NCBI GenBank assembly: GCA_021464245.1
Contig: JADCRB010000007.1
Span: 5,375,106-5,439,105, forward strand
DNA: 64,000 nt
Source: Carallia brachiata
Taxonomy: Eukaryota; Streptophyta; Magnoliopsida; Malpighiales; Rhizophoraceae
Reading direction: 5' to 3'
Shown one piece after another: positions 22,060-33,400 of this stretch (positions within the stretch are counted from its first letter, which is position 1; the number at the start of each line of letters is the position of its first letter). The notes under the pieces are model-generated. The model did no database searches and had not been told where the DNA came from. It saw only the letters and a program-made list of their open reading frames with translations. A program made the translations under genes and the position numbers.

Positions 22060-23655
22060 GATTAGCTCCTTTAGGACGAAACATTTCTCGGTTGGATGAC
22101 TTACTATCCGGTGATATTTGCAGAATCTCGGATCGCTGACTCGATCCTTTTCATTCGGCCGCTTGCACTCTGGGAGTTCGATCAGCTTCGCCTCCAGGTT
22201 GGTCAAGATGTCGGGGACGTCTGAGTCGGGGAATGGATACTGCTTTGCTCCAACTCTCGCAATGTCACCTTCCGCCTTTCCTGTTGTTTTGGCTGAGTTA
22301 TTTGGGTCGGAGGATTTACCTTAGCTTTGGCGCCCACTTTTACTGGTGCGGCTTCAACAGTCATCACTTCTTTCCTTTTCCGGAGCTGTTGGGTTTCTTA
22401 ATCTCCCTTCTCCCCCTGCTGGTCCAACTGGATGGGAACCGTGCCTCCGGAAGTCTGGATGCTTATCTCCATATCATGTGCGCGGGTCGCCAGTTCTTCG
22501 AAAGTTCGGGGTTTGACACCCTGCAGGATGTATAACAGCTCCCAATGCATTCCCTGGATGCACATCTCCACGGCAGAAGTCTCCGTCAGGCGATCTTTGC
22601 AGTCCAAGCTGAGGGCACGCCATCTGTTGATGTATTCGACAACGGGCTCTCCTTTCTTTGTTTGGTGCTGGTAAGCTCCATCATACTTACCGTCCTTCGA
22701 GTGCTGAAAAATCTGTTGAGGAACTCTCGTTGTAGCTGTTCCCAACTGTCGATCGATTCTGGTTCAAGATTTATGAACCAGGTGAAAGCGGTCTCCCTGA
22801 GTGAACGAACAAACTGCTTCACCAAGAGATCTCCATAAGTCCCTGCGTTGTTGCAGGTTTCAACGAAGTGGGCGATGTGCTGTTTGGGATCGCCTCGTCC
22901 GTCGAATTGTTGAAATTTGGGCGGCTGGTAGCCCAAGGGCATGTTGAGACTTTCGATCCGTCTGGTGTACGGTTTGACGTACATCTGTGATCCTTGGAAG
23001 GATGTAGCTTGTTGCAGTCGGATCGTATTGGCTATCATTTCCTGCAATTGTTGAACAGATAGCGAAGCTACAGAATTTGAGGGTGGCAGCTGTGTAGAAC
23101 TACCTGGTCGCTTTTCTGCAGGGAAGACGTCGGCTGGTGTGGCTTCTGGAGTGAAACCGGGTGGATATGGTTGCTCCTCGCGGATTCGGGATCAACTTGG
23201 ATCGGGGCTTTTCCTTTGAGAGCGCGATCTGTTGATCTTTTTCCTCCACGACTCTGATCAGCTGCAAAATTTTGTCTCCAATTCTGAAATTCTTTCCTCT
23301 GTGCTGGTTGTGTTGGTCATCATGACGGCAACAGATGAGGCTCCGGGAAAGACTGGGGGAGAAAACTCTTCTGATTCTTGTGGAGTCGGATTTTTTGAGC
23401 AGGCTTCGTCGTGTTGCCCCCGACTTCGATCGGGGTGGGTGATCGACTCCTCCATGCGGCAAGAGAGTCAGGGGAGAGATCCTGTTGTGCGAGCTGTGGA
23501 CTCTCCATTTCGACATTTTGTCGGGTTTGGACGGCAAGAAATTGTGTCCGTCCCCGGGTTTCTGGACCTGCGTACCCAGGTAGGGTAGTTGATGCAGGCA
23601 ATGGAGCCGTTGCCTTTTTTTTTGTGGCAGCAGTTGTACTCCTTTTCGGTGCCAT
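22060..23655 (-). pseudogene. gag of the Tat element (frameshifted)
   Basis: Structural protein of the virus-like particle. The likely start MAPKRSTTAATKKK is at 23655. The conserved gag domain (PPKFQQFDGRGDPKQHI, FVRSLRETAFTWF, WEQLQREFLNRFF) lies at 23047-22586 in a different frame. A zinc-knuckle-like C-x2-H-x4-H-x4-C (CKYHRIVSHPTEKC) is near 22122-22081. Frame changes separate these parts. Confidence 0.85.
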
Positions 23656-23679
23656 TTGATGTGCTGAACACCTGTAAAA

Positions 23680-23815
23680 TTTTTTTTTTTTTTTTACTTT
23701 TTTTTTTACTTTTTTTTTTTTACTTTTTACTTTTTTTTTTACTTTTTTACTTTTTACTTTTTTTTTTACTTTTTTTTTTTTTTCTGCTCCCCTTTTACCT
23801 CTTTTTTTTTTTTAA
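23680..23815 (-). repeat. A-rich tract in the 5' untranslated region of the element
   Basis: On the + strand repeated T9-12 runs separated by AC or A; in sense this is (A)n-GT between the primer-binding site and gag. Simple sequence, no gene. Confidence 0.8.
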
Positions 23816-23841
23816 GGAACAAGAGATGGGAGGTGAAGTTG

Positions 23842-23865
23842 TCCCACCGAGCGTGCCAAAAATTT
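23842..23865 (-). other. Primer-binding site candidate
   Basis: Directly inside the 5' LTR the minus strand reads TTTTTGGCACGCTCGGTGGG. The TGG start 6 nt from the LTR end fits a tRNA 3'-end complement; the matching tRNA was not identified. Confidence 0.65.
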
Positions 23866-24665
23866 GTAAAGCGTAAATTTCGAGTCTAAAACAATTAAAC
23901 TCGAAAATACAAAAATAAATTACAAATAAAAATTTAAAATAAAAGAAAATTTACGTGGGGTCGATCTCCGTAGATCCTCCGATTAGTGTTCCTTTTTTGA
24001 CTCCGTCAAGGGCTGCACGAGCTTGATCTTGACAGAAATAATTTCCACTGCTTTTTCTTGAACTGGGTAGACTGAAACGGATCTGATTTGGACGTTTTGA
24101 CTACGGTTAAACCGCAGAGACTGATCTGAGCCGATCTGACTTAATTTCACCGAGGTCGAAGGGACTTGTTCTCGGATGAACTGCCTGGATTTTGCTGAGG
24201 GCCGTATGAGACTTAATCCCAGCCGGATTTGTAGTAATTTGATATTTTTAGATCTATATTCTCAGAAATTCAGATCTAGAGCGATCCAAGAATATAAATT
24301 TAAAAATAACTTTAGAAATGGAAACAGCAAATTTTTTGGGCCTTACCCCTGAAATATCTCTCAAAACGGAGTTAGGAGAGTATACTGCTAAATAAAAGCA
24401 CGTAAGAAAAGGAGAAATTTTCTTGAGAGATTTTCAAAATTTTCTTTTTCTCTCAAATTGTCTGAATTTTTCTGTTTACAGATTTGCTGAATGTGTTTTG
24501 AACTGGGGGGTAGGGGCCTATTTATAGGGTTCCTTTCCCATGTGAACATCACATGGGAAAGGAATCTTTTTTAATTTAATTTTTCTTTGGCCGGCGTTGC
24601 CAATTCCAAATTGGTGACGACGGCCATTGAATTCAATTTTTTTTTTTTTTAAAATGATGTTTACA
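23866..24665 (-). repeat. 5' LTR of the Tat element
   Basis: About 800 bp, the copy that would drive transcription leftward. It contains CTATAAATAG (complement of 24518-24527), a perfect 16-bp-arm dyad TTCCTTTCCCATGTGA at 24530-24564, and the second dyad at 24588-24626, which here carries three mismatches. Differences from the 3' LTR are scattered single substitutions and 1-3 nt indels. Confidence 0.95.
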
Positions 24666-24670
24666 CCAAG

Positions 24671-26131
24671 TAATATTGTATTGTAAATTAACTAGCATAG
24701 TATATTTTTACTTATTTCGGATGAGTAAAAAATATATTTGTACCACACAAAATATGTACAAAAAAAAATGTTTAAAATGCAGTACATGAATAAACAACTG
24801 ACAAACAAACAAAACCTACCCCACTTTCTGATAATTAAAAATGCATTTCAACTGGAAGCCTCCAAGTATTTTACGTTGTTTTTCCTAATGTTGGCTTGAC
24901 GAATAAACGAGCAAGCAGATTGCCAAATCCAGCAACCAGACCCCATTAAATCACAATAAATTTGAAGGGAATCGTTAGGTAGTCAAACGTTAGTTGTCCG
25001 ACGTCTGGTCATATTCTTTTAAAAAAAATTTAAAATTTAAATATATTTAATATTATTTTAAATATATTTAATATTATTTTTAAATTTTAATTTTTAAAAA
25101 ATTAAAACTTTTTTTTTTTTATCTTATTCATGCCCAACGTCTCGCCATATATTTTTTTCTCTTGAATGATAGACCACGTATTTTGGGTCTGAGTCTGACC
25201 CACCGCTAAAACTATTGGCTTTCCTGTTGGCCACAATTTTGACTTCCGTAGGTAATGTAATTAACATCATTCCCACTCAAATTTGACTACAGAATCGACT
25301 CTCTTTTACACCTCTTGTTCCTTAAAAAGATCATCAAAAAGGTTGACGTATTGCTTAACCACATCATTTGGTAATAATTTCCTTCTAGAGAAAAGTATAT
25401 TCACGCGTTAAACTAAATATACATTACATTTATATTTATAAATAACACTTTTTTAATTTTATATTAATTAAAAAATACATCATAAATATATTAATTTTTA
25501 TACTTATAAGTGAAAGACAAGTAATGTATTAATGCTCTTATTTAACCCGTTTTATAAAACAGCATCACCACTAAACATTATAATTCCGGATGAGTCTGTT
25601 ACGTCTAAAATAATATTAATAAATTAAAAATTTAATACCATACTTTCAACATAAAATTACAAATAACTAACAATAATAAAAAAAATTTCGAACTCAGTAG
25701 AAAAGGGCTTGAAATCACCAATCAAACAACACCTCCGAATGGTATATAGTGCAATACATACCTAGGCCTCAAACACGTCAGTCTTATTTCCTTCCATGTG
25801 TAAGCCAACATGCCTACAGGTAGTACCAGATTATTTTTGTGCTATAACTAACTCAAACTGAGGCAGGTTTGCGGTGCTGAAAGTTCTCTCCGAATCTTCA
25901 ACTCTGAAATCCGAGCCCCCAAAAAAGAAAAAGAAAAAGAAAAACCCAAACTTTCTGTTATAGAATCAGCAAATCTTAATTCTTCTCCAATCGTTTTAAC
26001 TTCTTTTATTTTTTTTCTTAAAGACATTTAAATGTGGCCTTTTCGTGTTCCAATCTGCCTCGTTCTCTCTGTTTTCTGTTGAACGATTAAATTTCTTGGT
26101 TTCGTGGAAGAAAAGATTGAAAATTCAACAA
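24671..26131. other. Spacer and 5' region of the first DUF1645-type gene
   Basis: No gene before 26132. At 25019-25110 there is an AT-only palindrome-like block with a 21-bp unit AAATATATTTAATATTATTTT in two copies. From about 25860 the sequence becomes C/T-richer, as expected of a 5' untranslated region. Confidence 0.5.
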
Positions 26132-26908
26132 ATGGCAGTAGAACTTTGTCCGGAGAATTCCGGCGTTAGTCCGAGAATTTCATTTTCTCATGATCTTTGC
26201 CTATCCGATGTTGTCCCAGTGGAGCCGCACCCTCTCCGATCAAACTCCTCCGGCAGCAGCATAGATTTCGACTTCTGCGTGCGCAAGAGTTTCGACCAAG
26301 ATTCGTCGTCGGCCGACGAGCTTTTCTCCGACGGAAAGATTCTCCCTACCGAAATCAAGAAAAAATCGACACCCAATAAGTCAAAAGATCGATCTTTATC
26401 GCTTCCGCGGCAATCTCTGCGCAATGATAGTTCGAGCAGCGATGGGTCGAAGAGGGAGATGTTGAAAGAGACGAAGAGCGGAAGCGATGAGGCAGAAGAG
26501 AAGCAAAGCGGCGGAGGTTCGAGATCGTTCTGGGGGTTCAAGAGGAGCAGTAGCTTGAATTGTGGAAGTGGGTATGGGAGGAGTTTGTGTCCGTTGCCGC
26601 TCTTGTCACGGAGCAACTCTACTGGGTCAACTACGCCGGGCGTTAAAAGATCGTCATTGTCAAAGGATCAGAGCAATGGCGTCAATCAGAAGCAGCACCA
26701 GCAGCAGCAGCACAAACAATCGTTCTTGAAGTCATCATCATCACAATCAACGGCTTCTTCGATGGGTGGTTATCAAAAGCCTCCATTGAAGAAGAACTAC
26801 GGCAATGTTGTTCGTGTTAATCCTGTTTTGAATGTTGCATCAGGGAATTTTTTTGGCTTTGGCCCAATCTTCTCCAGTGCCAAGGATAAGAACAACAAGA
26901 AGAAGTGA
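26132..26908 (+). CDS. DUF1645 family protein
   Basis: Plant-specific family of soluble, largely disordered proteins; some members are linked to stress responses and organ or grain size, but the molecular role is unclear. Single exon, 258 residues. The family signature is present: SIDFDFCV near residues 44-51 followed by SADELFSDGKILP near 60-72. Serine-rich segments, a conserved SFWGFKRSSS block and a short glutamine/histidine tract follow, and the C-terminus is lysine-rich. The ATG at 26132 is chosen because the protein then begins MAVELCPENSG in good context; the frame is open upstream to 26045 but reads like leader sequence. A paralogue-like gene follows at 29702. Confidence 0.85.
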   Translation: MAVELCPENSGVSPRISFSHDLCLSDVVPVEPHPLRSNSSGSSIDFDFCVRKSFDQDSSSADELFSDGKILPTEIKKKSTPNKSKDRSLSLPRQSLRNDSSSSDGSKREMLKETKSGSDEAEEKQSGGGSRSFWGFKRSSSLNCGSGYGRSLCPLPLLSRSNSTGSTTPGVKRSSLSKDQSNGVNQKQHQQQQHKQSFLKSSSSQSTASSMGGYQKPPLKKNYGNVVRVNPVLNVASGNFFGFGPIFSSAKDKNNKKK

Positions 26909-28169
26909 CTCATTATATACATTCAGTCTGAATTGCCCTTTTTCAATTTTTTCTTCTATTAATCACATATTTTTTAGGATTAGTGTTACTCTTGAGTTTT
27001 GATTTTTGATTTTGTCAGGTGAAAAAAGAGAGTACCTTGAGTGAAAAGAAATAGAGAAGAATGACGTAACTATCCGTTCCCTTTCCCATTTCTTGAAAAA
27101 AAAAAAAAAAAAAAGTAGTCAGATGGGATTGGTTTAGACATTGGAGGGACCAAGTTTGGATGATATAATTCAAGGGGGGCACATGCTTTTTGGAGCACAA
27201 TATGACAGGTAAGGTAACCATTGCTTTCATGGGTGTCACTTTCTGTTTCTGCTGTATTGAATTTTTGGGTTGGTTCACGTTGTGTAAATACTTTTGATTC
27301 CTTCTCTCTATACAAGAAGAGTAAGTTTTTGGTTTGAGGCCAATATGATTTTTGTGGTGGATCCTAGTACAAGGACATAGAGTTGTCATCAGTGACTTCA
27401 TGATGAATTCCAATGTTGTAAATGCTGTTGCCTGTGTACATGGAAAAGAAGCTAATAATCAGATCCATGAGGCTGAAACAGAACAATAGTGCTTTATTGT
27501 TGTTGCCAGTGACAGGAAAAGCTGTCCACCAGCTTCTCTGGCTTCAATTGCATAAATTTTGAATAACAATGACAAGACACCATGGAATTTGTTCTCATTC
27601 TCTTTTAGCACCATTACAATATTAAAAAAAAATTTATCTTAAAATTTGTTTGATTATAATAAAATCTCAATTTTTTATAACTATTGTGATACTTTTTATA
27701 ATAAAAAATAATATCATGATAATTATAAAAATTTGAAATCTCGTTACATCTAAAAAAAAAATATTTATGGTGACCTACTTTTCCCTTCTCTTTTGGTGTG
27801 GGTGAAATTTTGGGGAGGGAGGGGGGGTGGTGTGGGGGGAGGTGGGGTTGGTTAACATTCCACATGCTGTGGGACACTAGAAAATACACGGGTACTTTTA
27901 AATAATAGCAGTGGTTCCCCCTTCTGGTTTGTTCATGTTGTGTTGTGTTATACTTGAAATAATAATTTGCCTCTCTTTCGCCAGTTACTTAGCGTTTGTC
28001 CTACCATGCAGATATGAACATGGTATTCTCAGGTTTTGTTCCCCTTGTTTAATAAGGGCGCACAAGCCCCTATGTTTGAATAACAATAGGGACCCCAACA
28101 CAATCATCATATCCACAGCTCAATTCTGGCTTTTTTAGGCCTTTTGTGGTAAACACAAGTGAATTCTAA
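26909..28169. other. Spacer with foldback and G-rich tract
   Basis: No gene recognised. A hairpin-forming segment of about 100 bp (27655-27755, arms with AATCTCAATTTTTTATAA / TTATAAAAATTTGAAATCT) looks like a small MITE. A G-rich run at 27812-27848 has at least four G3+ tracts. Confidence 0.5.
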
Positions 28170-28458
28170 GGTGTGTTTAGTTGCAGTAAAACATTTTATA
28201 GAATTTTTTTTTTTCATTTGTTGGTGTTTGTTTGGTGAAAAATTTTTTACAACGGAAAATTTTGAGAAAATTTGAAAAAAATTTTGAAATTTTCAAAGAA
28301 AATAATTATAGTTATTCTGAACTGAAGTTATTTTATGAAAAAAAAATAAAAAGTGTGTTTTAAGTAAATGATAAGAAAAAATTATTATTTTTACTGAAAA
28401 TATTTTTTTCTATAAATATTTTATAAAAATAAATTATTTTTCAACAAACAAACACACC
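28170..28458. mobile_element. MITE with GGTGTGTTT ends
   Basis: Starts GGTGTGTTTAGTTG and ends with CAAACAAACACACC, imperfect terminal inverted repeats of about 14 bp. The interior (about 290 bp) is AT-rich with internal self-complementarity and no coding capacity. Such ends are common in small non-autonomous hAT or Harbinger-like elements; no clean target duplication was seen, so class is open. Confidence 0.55.
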
Positions 28459-28668
28459 ATATCTACATAAAGAAAACTAACTGATACTCACACAGATTAG
28501 TTGCTTTACCAGTTGACTAGTTTTTGGAGGGGGGCCTTGCTCCTCTGTAGATCCGCAAATGCAGGCCATCTTCTGTCCAGGCCCATTAACTGTAGGATAA
28601 TTGCACCATTGTATACATGGGCAGATTAAGTCATTATGCAGGCTTATTAGTTATCTATCCACCTAAGG

Positions 28669-28775
28669 ATTGGGCTTCGCCCAATTGTTTGGCAGCCGGC
28701 TGCCAACCACTCTCGACCTCACCCTCATCCGCTCTCGCCTCTACTGCTGCGGTTCCTTTAGAAAAAAAAAAAAAA
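28669..28775 (+). other. GC-rich double hairpin followed by poly(A)
   Basis: ATTGGGCTTCGCCCAAT (7-bp arms, loop TTC) is followed after 3 nt by the perfect 18-bp palindrome TTGGCAGCCGGCTGCCAA (28689-28706). Then comes a CT-rich stretch and a run of 14 A at 28762-28775. It stands out in AT-rich DNA and resembles a retroposed structured RNA, though no target duplication was found. Confidence 0.4.
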
Positions 28776-29701
28776 CAAAAAGAATTTCTATTCATGTTTA
28801 GTGGGTAAGTATCTTTCAGCTAACAGTCGGCCGCCCAATTCTCATTGAATACCAAGCCGGTCATATCTTAGAAGGCTCCCATTTGACCTCCGTGTGGATT
28901 TGTGAATTGTGATATGCTTTTTAAATTCTTGTTTCCTTGCTTAACTGAATCATATCTAGAAAACCGCAATCGAAACATTCATATGAATATCATCTTTTTA
29001 ATTCCAGACATGCATCAGCATTAAGATGACCTTTGCACTAGTTATTTAGTGCTAAGTCGGAACAATAGTAGAGAAATAATGTCAGTTGATAAACCAAATG
29101 CTATCTGGCAATGAAGATTGACTCTGCTGGTAAGCCCTGGTAAGCCCTTCGTTTTTTGTTTAAAAAGTTTGGGATTTGAGTCATTTTTAATAGATGATAT
29201 ATAAATCTAATTTAAGTTTTTTTTGAAACTTGCGGCTTTTATTAATCTTGGGCTGCCTTAACCTAAACTTTTTATGAGCTAAAAATAACAAAATTCAAGC
29301 GCTGTCTCATTTGCTTGTCCTTAAACTAGTCAGAACAGGAAAACATCAAATTTATATCCATTGCCGGACCCCCGCTGAAAATGTTTTCTTGCATTAACAA
29401 GAATCAAGATCAAAGTCCTTTCAATATATTTCGATCTCTCTCAAAGCCGTTGTAGCGTCCGATGAGTTCATTTGAATAACTCCAAGTTCTGCTTAATTTA
29501 TACCAAAAATCTATCCAATTTTCGAAGGTCGGTTTGACAACAAAGTTGCATTTGTTTTTGTATCAGAAGGCGCAATGGCTACAAAGTTGTTCTCTGCTAT
29601 CTGTCCCTTTCCAGGTCAAAGAATCTTATTTTCTCATCATCTTGACGGACCAGACACGATTTCAGTGTAAAACAACACCAAGTTTTGTGGGTTTTGGTTC
29701 C
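28776..29701. other. Spacer before the second DUF1645-type gene
   Basis: No gene recognised. The open frame that continues into the gene below extends up to 29534 but the upstream 56 residues are hydrophobic and unlike the family, so they are taken as leader. Confidence 0.45.
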
Positions 29702-30481
29702 ATGATGGACCAGGATTTCTCCTTTTGCAACACCATTTTCCCTGATGAATTTCCATCGGCTGGTGACCTTTTTCTCAATGGAAAGATTCTTCCCATCGGA
29801 GTCGAGAAAACTTTTCCTTCCTCATGTCATGTTCAGCAATTCATAGCGGTTCCACCTCAACGCACATCCCTTGATGCTAGCCATTTTAGTGATGACTTCA
29901 CGCCTGGAAGATTGAAGGAACTCAAGAATCCCAGTAAAGAAGTAGATGGTCACCAGAGCTGCATCAATCAAGAATCTTCATCTCCATACAAGCGCTACTC
30001 TGCAAGTGGGAAAATCCATCATGTTGAAAGAAAGCGAAGAATTGCTTCCCCGAGACTAAGGCTTCCTCTTGCAGCGTTTTTTCAATTTGATGATTTTAAT
30101 GAGCCTTCCCCGAGGCAGCTAAAGCCTCTTCACTCATTGCTCGAAGATGAAGATTTTAATAAAGCTTCCGGGAGGCTTAAGCCTCTAAGTGCACTTCTTC
30201 AGGAGGATGAAGATAATCGAAATGCTTTGAAAACGTTTTCGAGTTTGAAGAGGAGCACTGTCTGCAATTTGGCTAGCGGAGACGGGGGAAATTCATTGCC
30301 CTTTGGGACAAACGTGCAGCAAGTGGTAATTTCAGATGATGGAACTTGTCACGAGCATGATTGGCAGGAATTAGAGGGCTTGCAATTTTCTACCCCACCT
30401 GCTTACAAGAAGCTTCCTTTAACGAAAAGGAATCCTGGGTTTATAGGGAATCTGTGTTCCTGTCTGCTGTTTTCACTTTAA
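29702..30481 (+). CDS. DUF1645-like protein with three tandem 20-residue repeats
   Basis: Single exon, 259 residues if started at the ATG pair at 29699-29704 (MMDQDFSFC). The DUF1645 signature is visible: DQDFSFC, then SAGDLFLNGKILPIGVE at residues 19-35. This is the second such gene in the window, 2.8 kb downstream of the first in the same orientation; the rest differs strongly, so any duplication is old. Residues about 116-175 are three in-register 20-residue repeats (SPRLRLPLAAFF..., SPRQLKPLHSLL..., SGRLKPLSALLQ...), encoded by three 60-bp units at 30047-30226. A longer start at 29534 is possible. Function unknown. Confidence 0.7.
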   Translation: MMDQDFSFCNTIFPDEFPSAGDLFLNGKILPIGVEKTFPSSCHVQQFIAVPPQRTSLDASHFSDDFTPGRLKELKNPSKEVDGHQSCINQESSSPYKRYSASGKIHHVERKRRIASPRLRLPLAAFFQFDDFNEPSPRQLKPLHSLLEDEDFNKASGRLKPLSALLQEDEDNRNALKTFSSLKRSTVCNLASGDGGNSLPFGTNVQQVVISDDGTCHEHDWQELEGLQFSTPPAYKKLPLTKRNPGFIGNLCSCLLFSL

Positions 30482-33400
30482 AAAGTACACACTTTTGTGG
30501 GTTCATTTTGTTTCAGTTGAAGACAGAATGCAACAAGAAGAAACTAGCATACCTTTATATAAGTTGTACGTTTTCGTCTCCCACCAATTTGTTTCTCAAT
30601 TATTAATATGATTGAGCCCTAATTTTCAACATTTTTCTGATTGTCCAACCGTTAAGATTATCAATACAATTCGCATTGTCTTCCTTGTTCCTTCCTATTC
30701 CAGCGTTATCGTGGATAGAGAAAATTGGAAATCATACTCCGTGGCTCATTTGTTCTGGTAAAAGATGCGAAGGGAATTGCAGATTAAGGTTCATTACATT
30801 TGCTATACGCATCATTGAAAATTGGACAATAGGATACCATCGGTAGATGATACGCACTCGATTCAGAACTTCTAATTTTATGTCTGACACCAGCCGAAGT
30901 AATAGAATGAATGAATGGTGATCCAGTGTCCTTCTCTCCATACTGATAAGATTTTGAGTTTTTTGGCCCGACGTCCATCCCTCGTTGCTAGGGATTTATA
31001 TCGAAAGCGTGAAAGTGAGATGTAAACTTGTTAACTCTTAGGTCGGGAGTAAAAAGACCTGCTCGAGTTCATGGAAAAATTAAATTAGGAGGACAACGGA
31101 TGACCTGAGGACGACAACAACAGATGACTTCTGATCTCGATTTATAAGCTTAGTCATGATTATTGACATACTCGCCATATAACTTTTTTTATTCGAAGAA
31201 AAAAAAAAAAAAAAGGCTGACAAATGTCCGCTGGACTCAAAAATGGAATGGCTAAGAGTGATATCTATGTCCCAACGTAGAATCCAGTTCCAAAGTAAGT
31301 CAAACTCCTGTAGGAAGAGTAGAGTAAGTTAATTTTGGCTGTCAATTTGATGCCGAATCATTCTTATCCCCCATGGGATGAACATCAAGTTGATGCTCAG
31401 GCAAACGGGCCAACTAAAACCATAGGAGCTGGAAATGCTAATTTGAGACAAAGCAATGGGGGCCCGGATAACCTATTCGTTTGTCGAAAAGGTTTTAGTA
31501 CACCACTCTTTTGTTTGTGATGGTTGGATGGGACCAAGCCCATTCAGGCTTTTGTGGGCTGAAGCAGTTATTATCTAAGGCCGACAATTTCTGCAATTCA
31601 CAGGTAAGTGCAATACAACCCCAAAAACAGGCCTACAGCAGATGCTGCCGTACTGGAAGCAATTTATTCCCGTTAGGATCCTCGACCAAATCATGTGAAT
31701 GTTCCTTTCTCATAGCGAAAATTGCAGTGATGTATGTTAAAAAATTCAGATTGTGAAAAAGGATGAAGTGTAATTTCCTTTAAGACAATAAGCACTAAAG
31801 ATAGTAGTCTAGTGATGATATAATGAGCTTTCTTTAGAATTGATTTGAATTCGAGTTTTTTTTTTTTTTTTCCCTCTTGGAAGTTCTAAAGATAATGCGT
31901 CGATAAAGCTCGAAAAAGTTATGTGTTTCTGTTATTAAATGTAGTTGAAATTCTAATCTATACTAATGCTTTATTTTTTTTTAATAACAAAAAATCACCT
32001 CACAGACGTGACGATGTTAGATTCTTGGGTCGAGGCTAGTCTTTTGATTGTTAGCATCATCGTTTAACTTTCCTTATATGACCTACAATTAGAAATCTAG
32101 AATACTATTGAATTTAAAACGGGTCTCTCTAAATCCAATTACAGTATTAATAAGTCTTTAACTCATATGCCGGACTCATATTAGATATCTCTACTATAGA
32201 CGAGACTGTAAAAACTTAAATTTGAATTAATACTGAAAAAAATATATTAAAATATTATTAAATTGTTATCTTTAATGATATTCATACTAACTCTTTGCCC
32301 CGGTATCATGTTCACTGAACATTAGGTTGCAAAAAGTTTGAATTGATTAGTGTAGTGCTATCTTTGTGGGTCGCTGTGTGCAGTCAGCATATCGCCCGTA
32401 GGCCCATAGCTAGCAAGTGTGGTCTGGCCATTCTCATGCCTAGTTCTGTGGGGCCGAATTCAGTTTGGTGAAATAGCTGCATCTTTGTCCATAGCATAAG
32501 GAGTAGACTGGTCCTATTTACGGGCAGATGACCCACGCAATAATTCCTCTGGATTTTCTCGAATTGGTGCCGAAATTGCTGACCAGACAATGAATAATTT
32601 TTGGTTTTACATTTTTTTAAGAAAAATTAGGTGAATATTTATTACAGTGCCTTACACAATTATACTCTTTTTTGGTTGGGTTGTGAGAAAAGTGGAAGTC
32701 GGGTTATTGGGGTTTCTTTGACCTGGAAGGATGTCAAATTGTCAATCACTTAACAGTACTTGCCCCAGCACAACTTTACATAAAAGTAGAACTTGTTCTC
32801 TTCTTGCAAAAGTAACCTAGAGAAAATTGTTAAAATCTATCTATAGTTCCCAAAGTTCCATGTCCTTTTGGTGTGTTAGGCAGCATCCAGATCTAATGAA
32901 AAACATTTATATTTTTGGCTCCATCTAGCTACATATGAAAAGTAAAAAGCCTAAAAGCTTGTCACATGTGCACGGTAAAATGCTAAAGAAATTATGCAAA
33001 TCTGATATCCCCAACTCACGGGTCCGGGACAAACCAACAGTTGGTCAAAAATATTGTCCTTACATTGCGATTGCATTTTAATAATAGAATTTCACTACAT
33101 AATTATATTTTAAAATAATATTAAATTAACAATAAAGTTAATTTAAATAATATTTAATAATTAATAATTAATTTATTTTTTAAAATTAAATTATTTAATA
33201 ATTTATATTATTTTAATCCCATTTCAATTTTATCTAAAAAAAACTCTCATTAAATTTTCCTTTTTTTTAATAATACATGTCTTGGCTATGCCATGGCCTC
33301 GGTCCATCATATCAATAATGCACCAGCTATGGACAACATTTTCCTTGGTTTAATGTACCAACTTGCGGGGTCCATGGAAACTCACGTGGACCTGGTTTTA

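Larger units (their letters stand above)
14352..24670 (-). mobile_element. Full-length Ty3/gypsy LTR retrotransposon, Tat type, with target duplication
   Basis: The element (14357-24665, about 10.3 kb) lies on the minus strand between two LTRs that start TGTAAA and end TTTACA. A perfect 5-bp target duplication CCAAG flanks it at 14352-14356 and 24666-24670. In sense order: 5' LTR, primer-binding site, gag with zinc knuckle, protease, reverse transcriptase, RNase H, a second plant-type RNase H, integrase, then about 2 kb with a WUSCHEL-like gene remnant, purine tract and 3' LTR. The second RNase H before integrase is the known hallmark of the Tat lineage. gag-pol is broken by several frameshifts, so this copy should not be autonomous. 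The LTRs are still highly similar by eye (mid-90s percent), so insertion is fairly recent. Confidence 0.95.
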
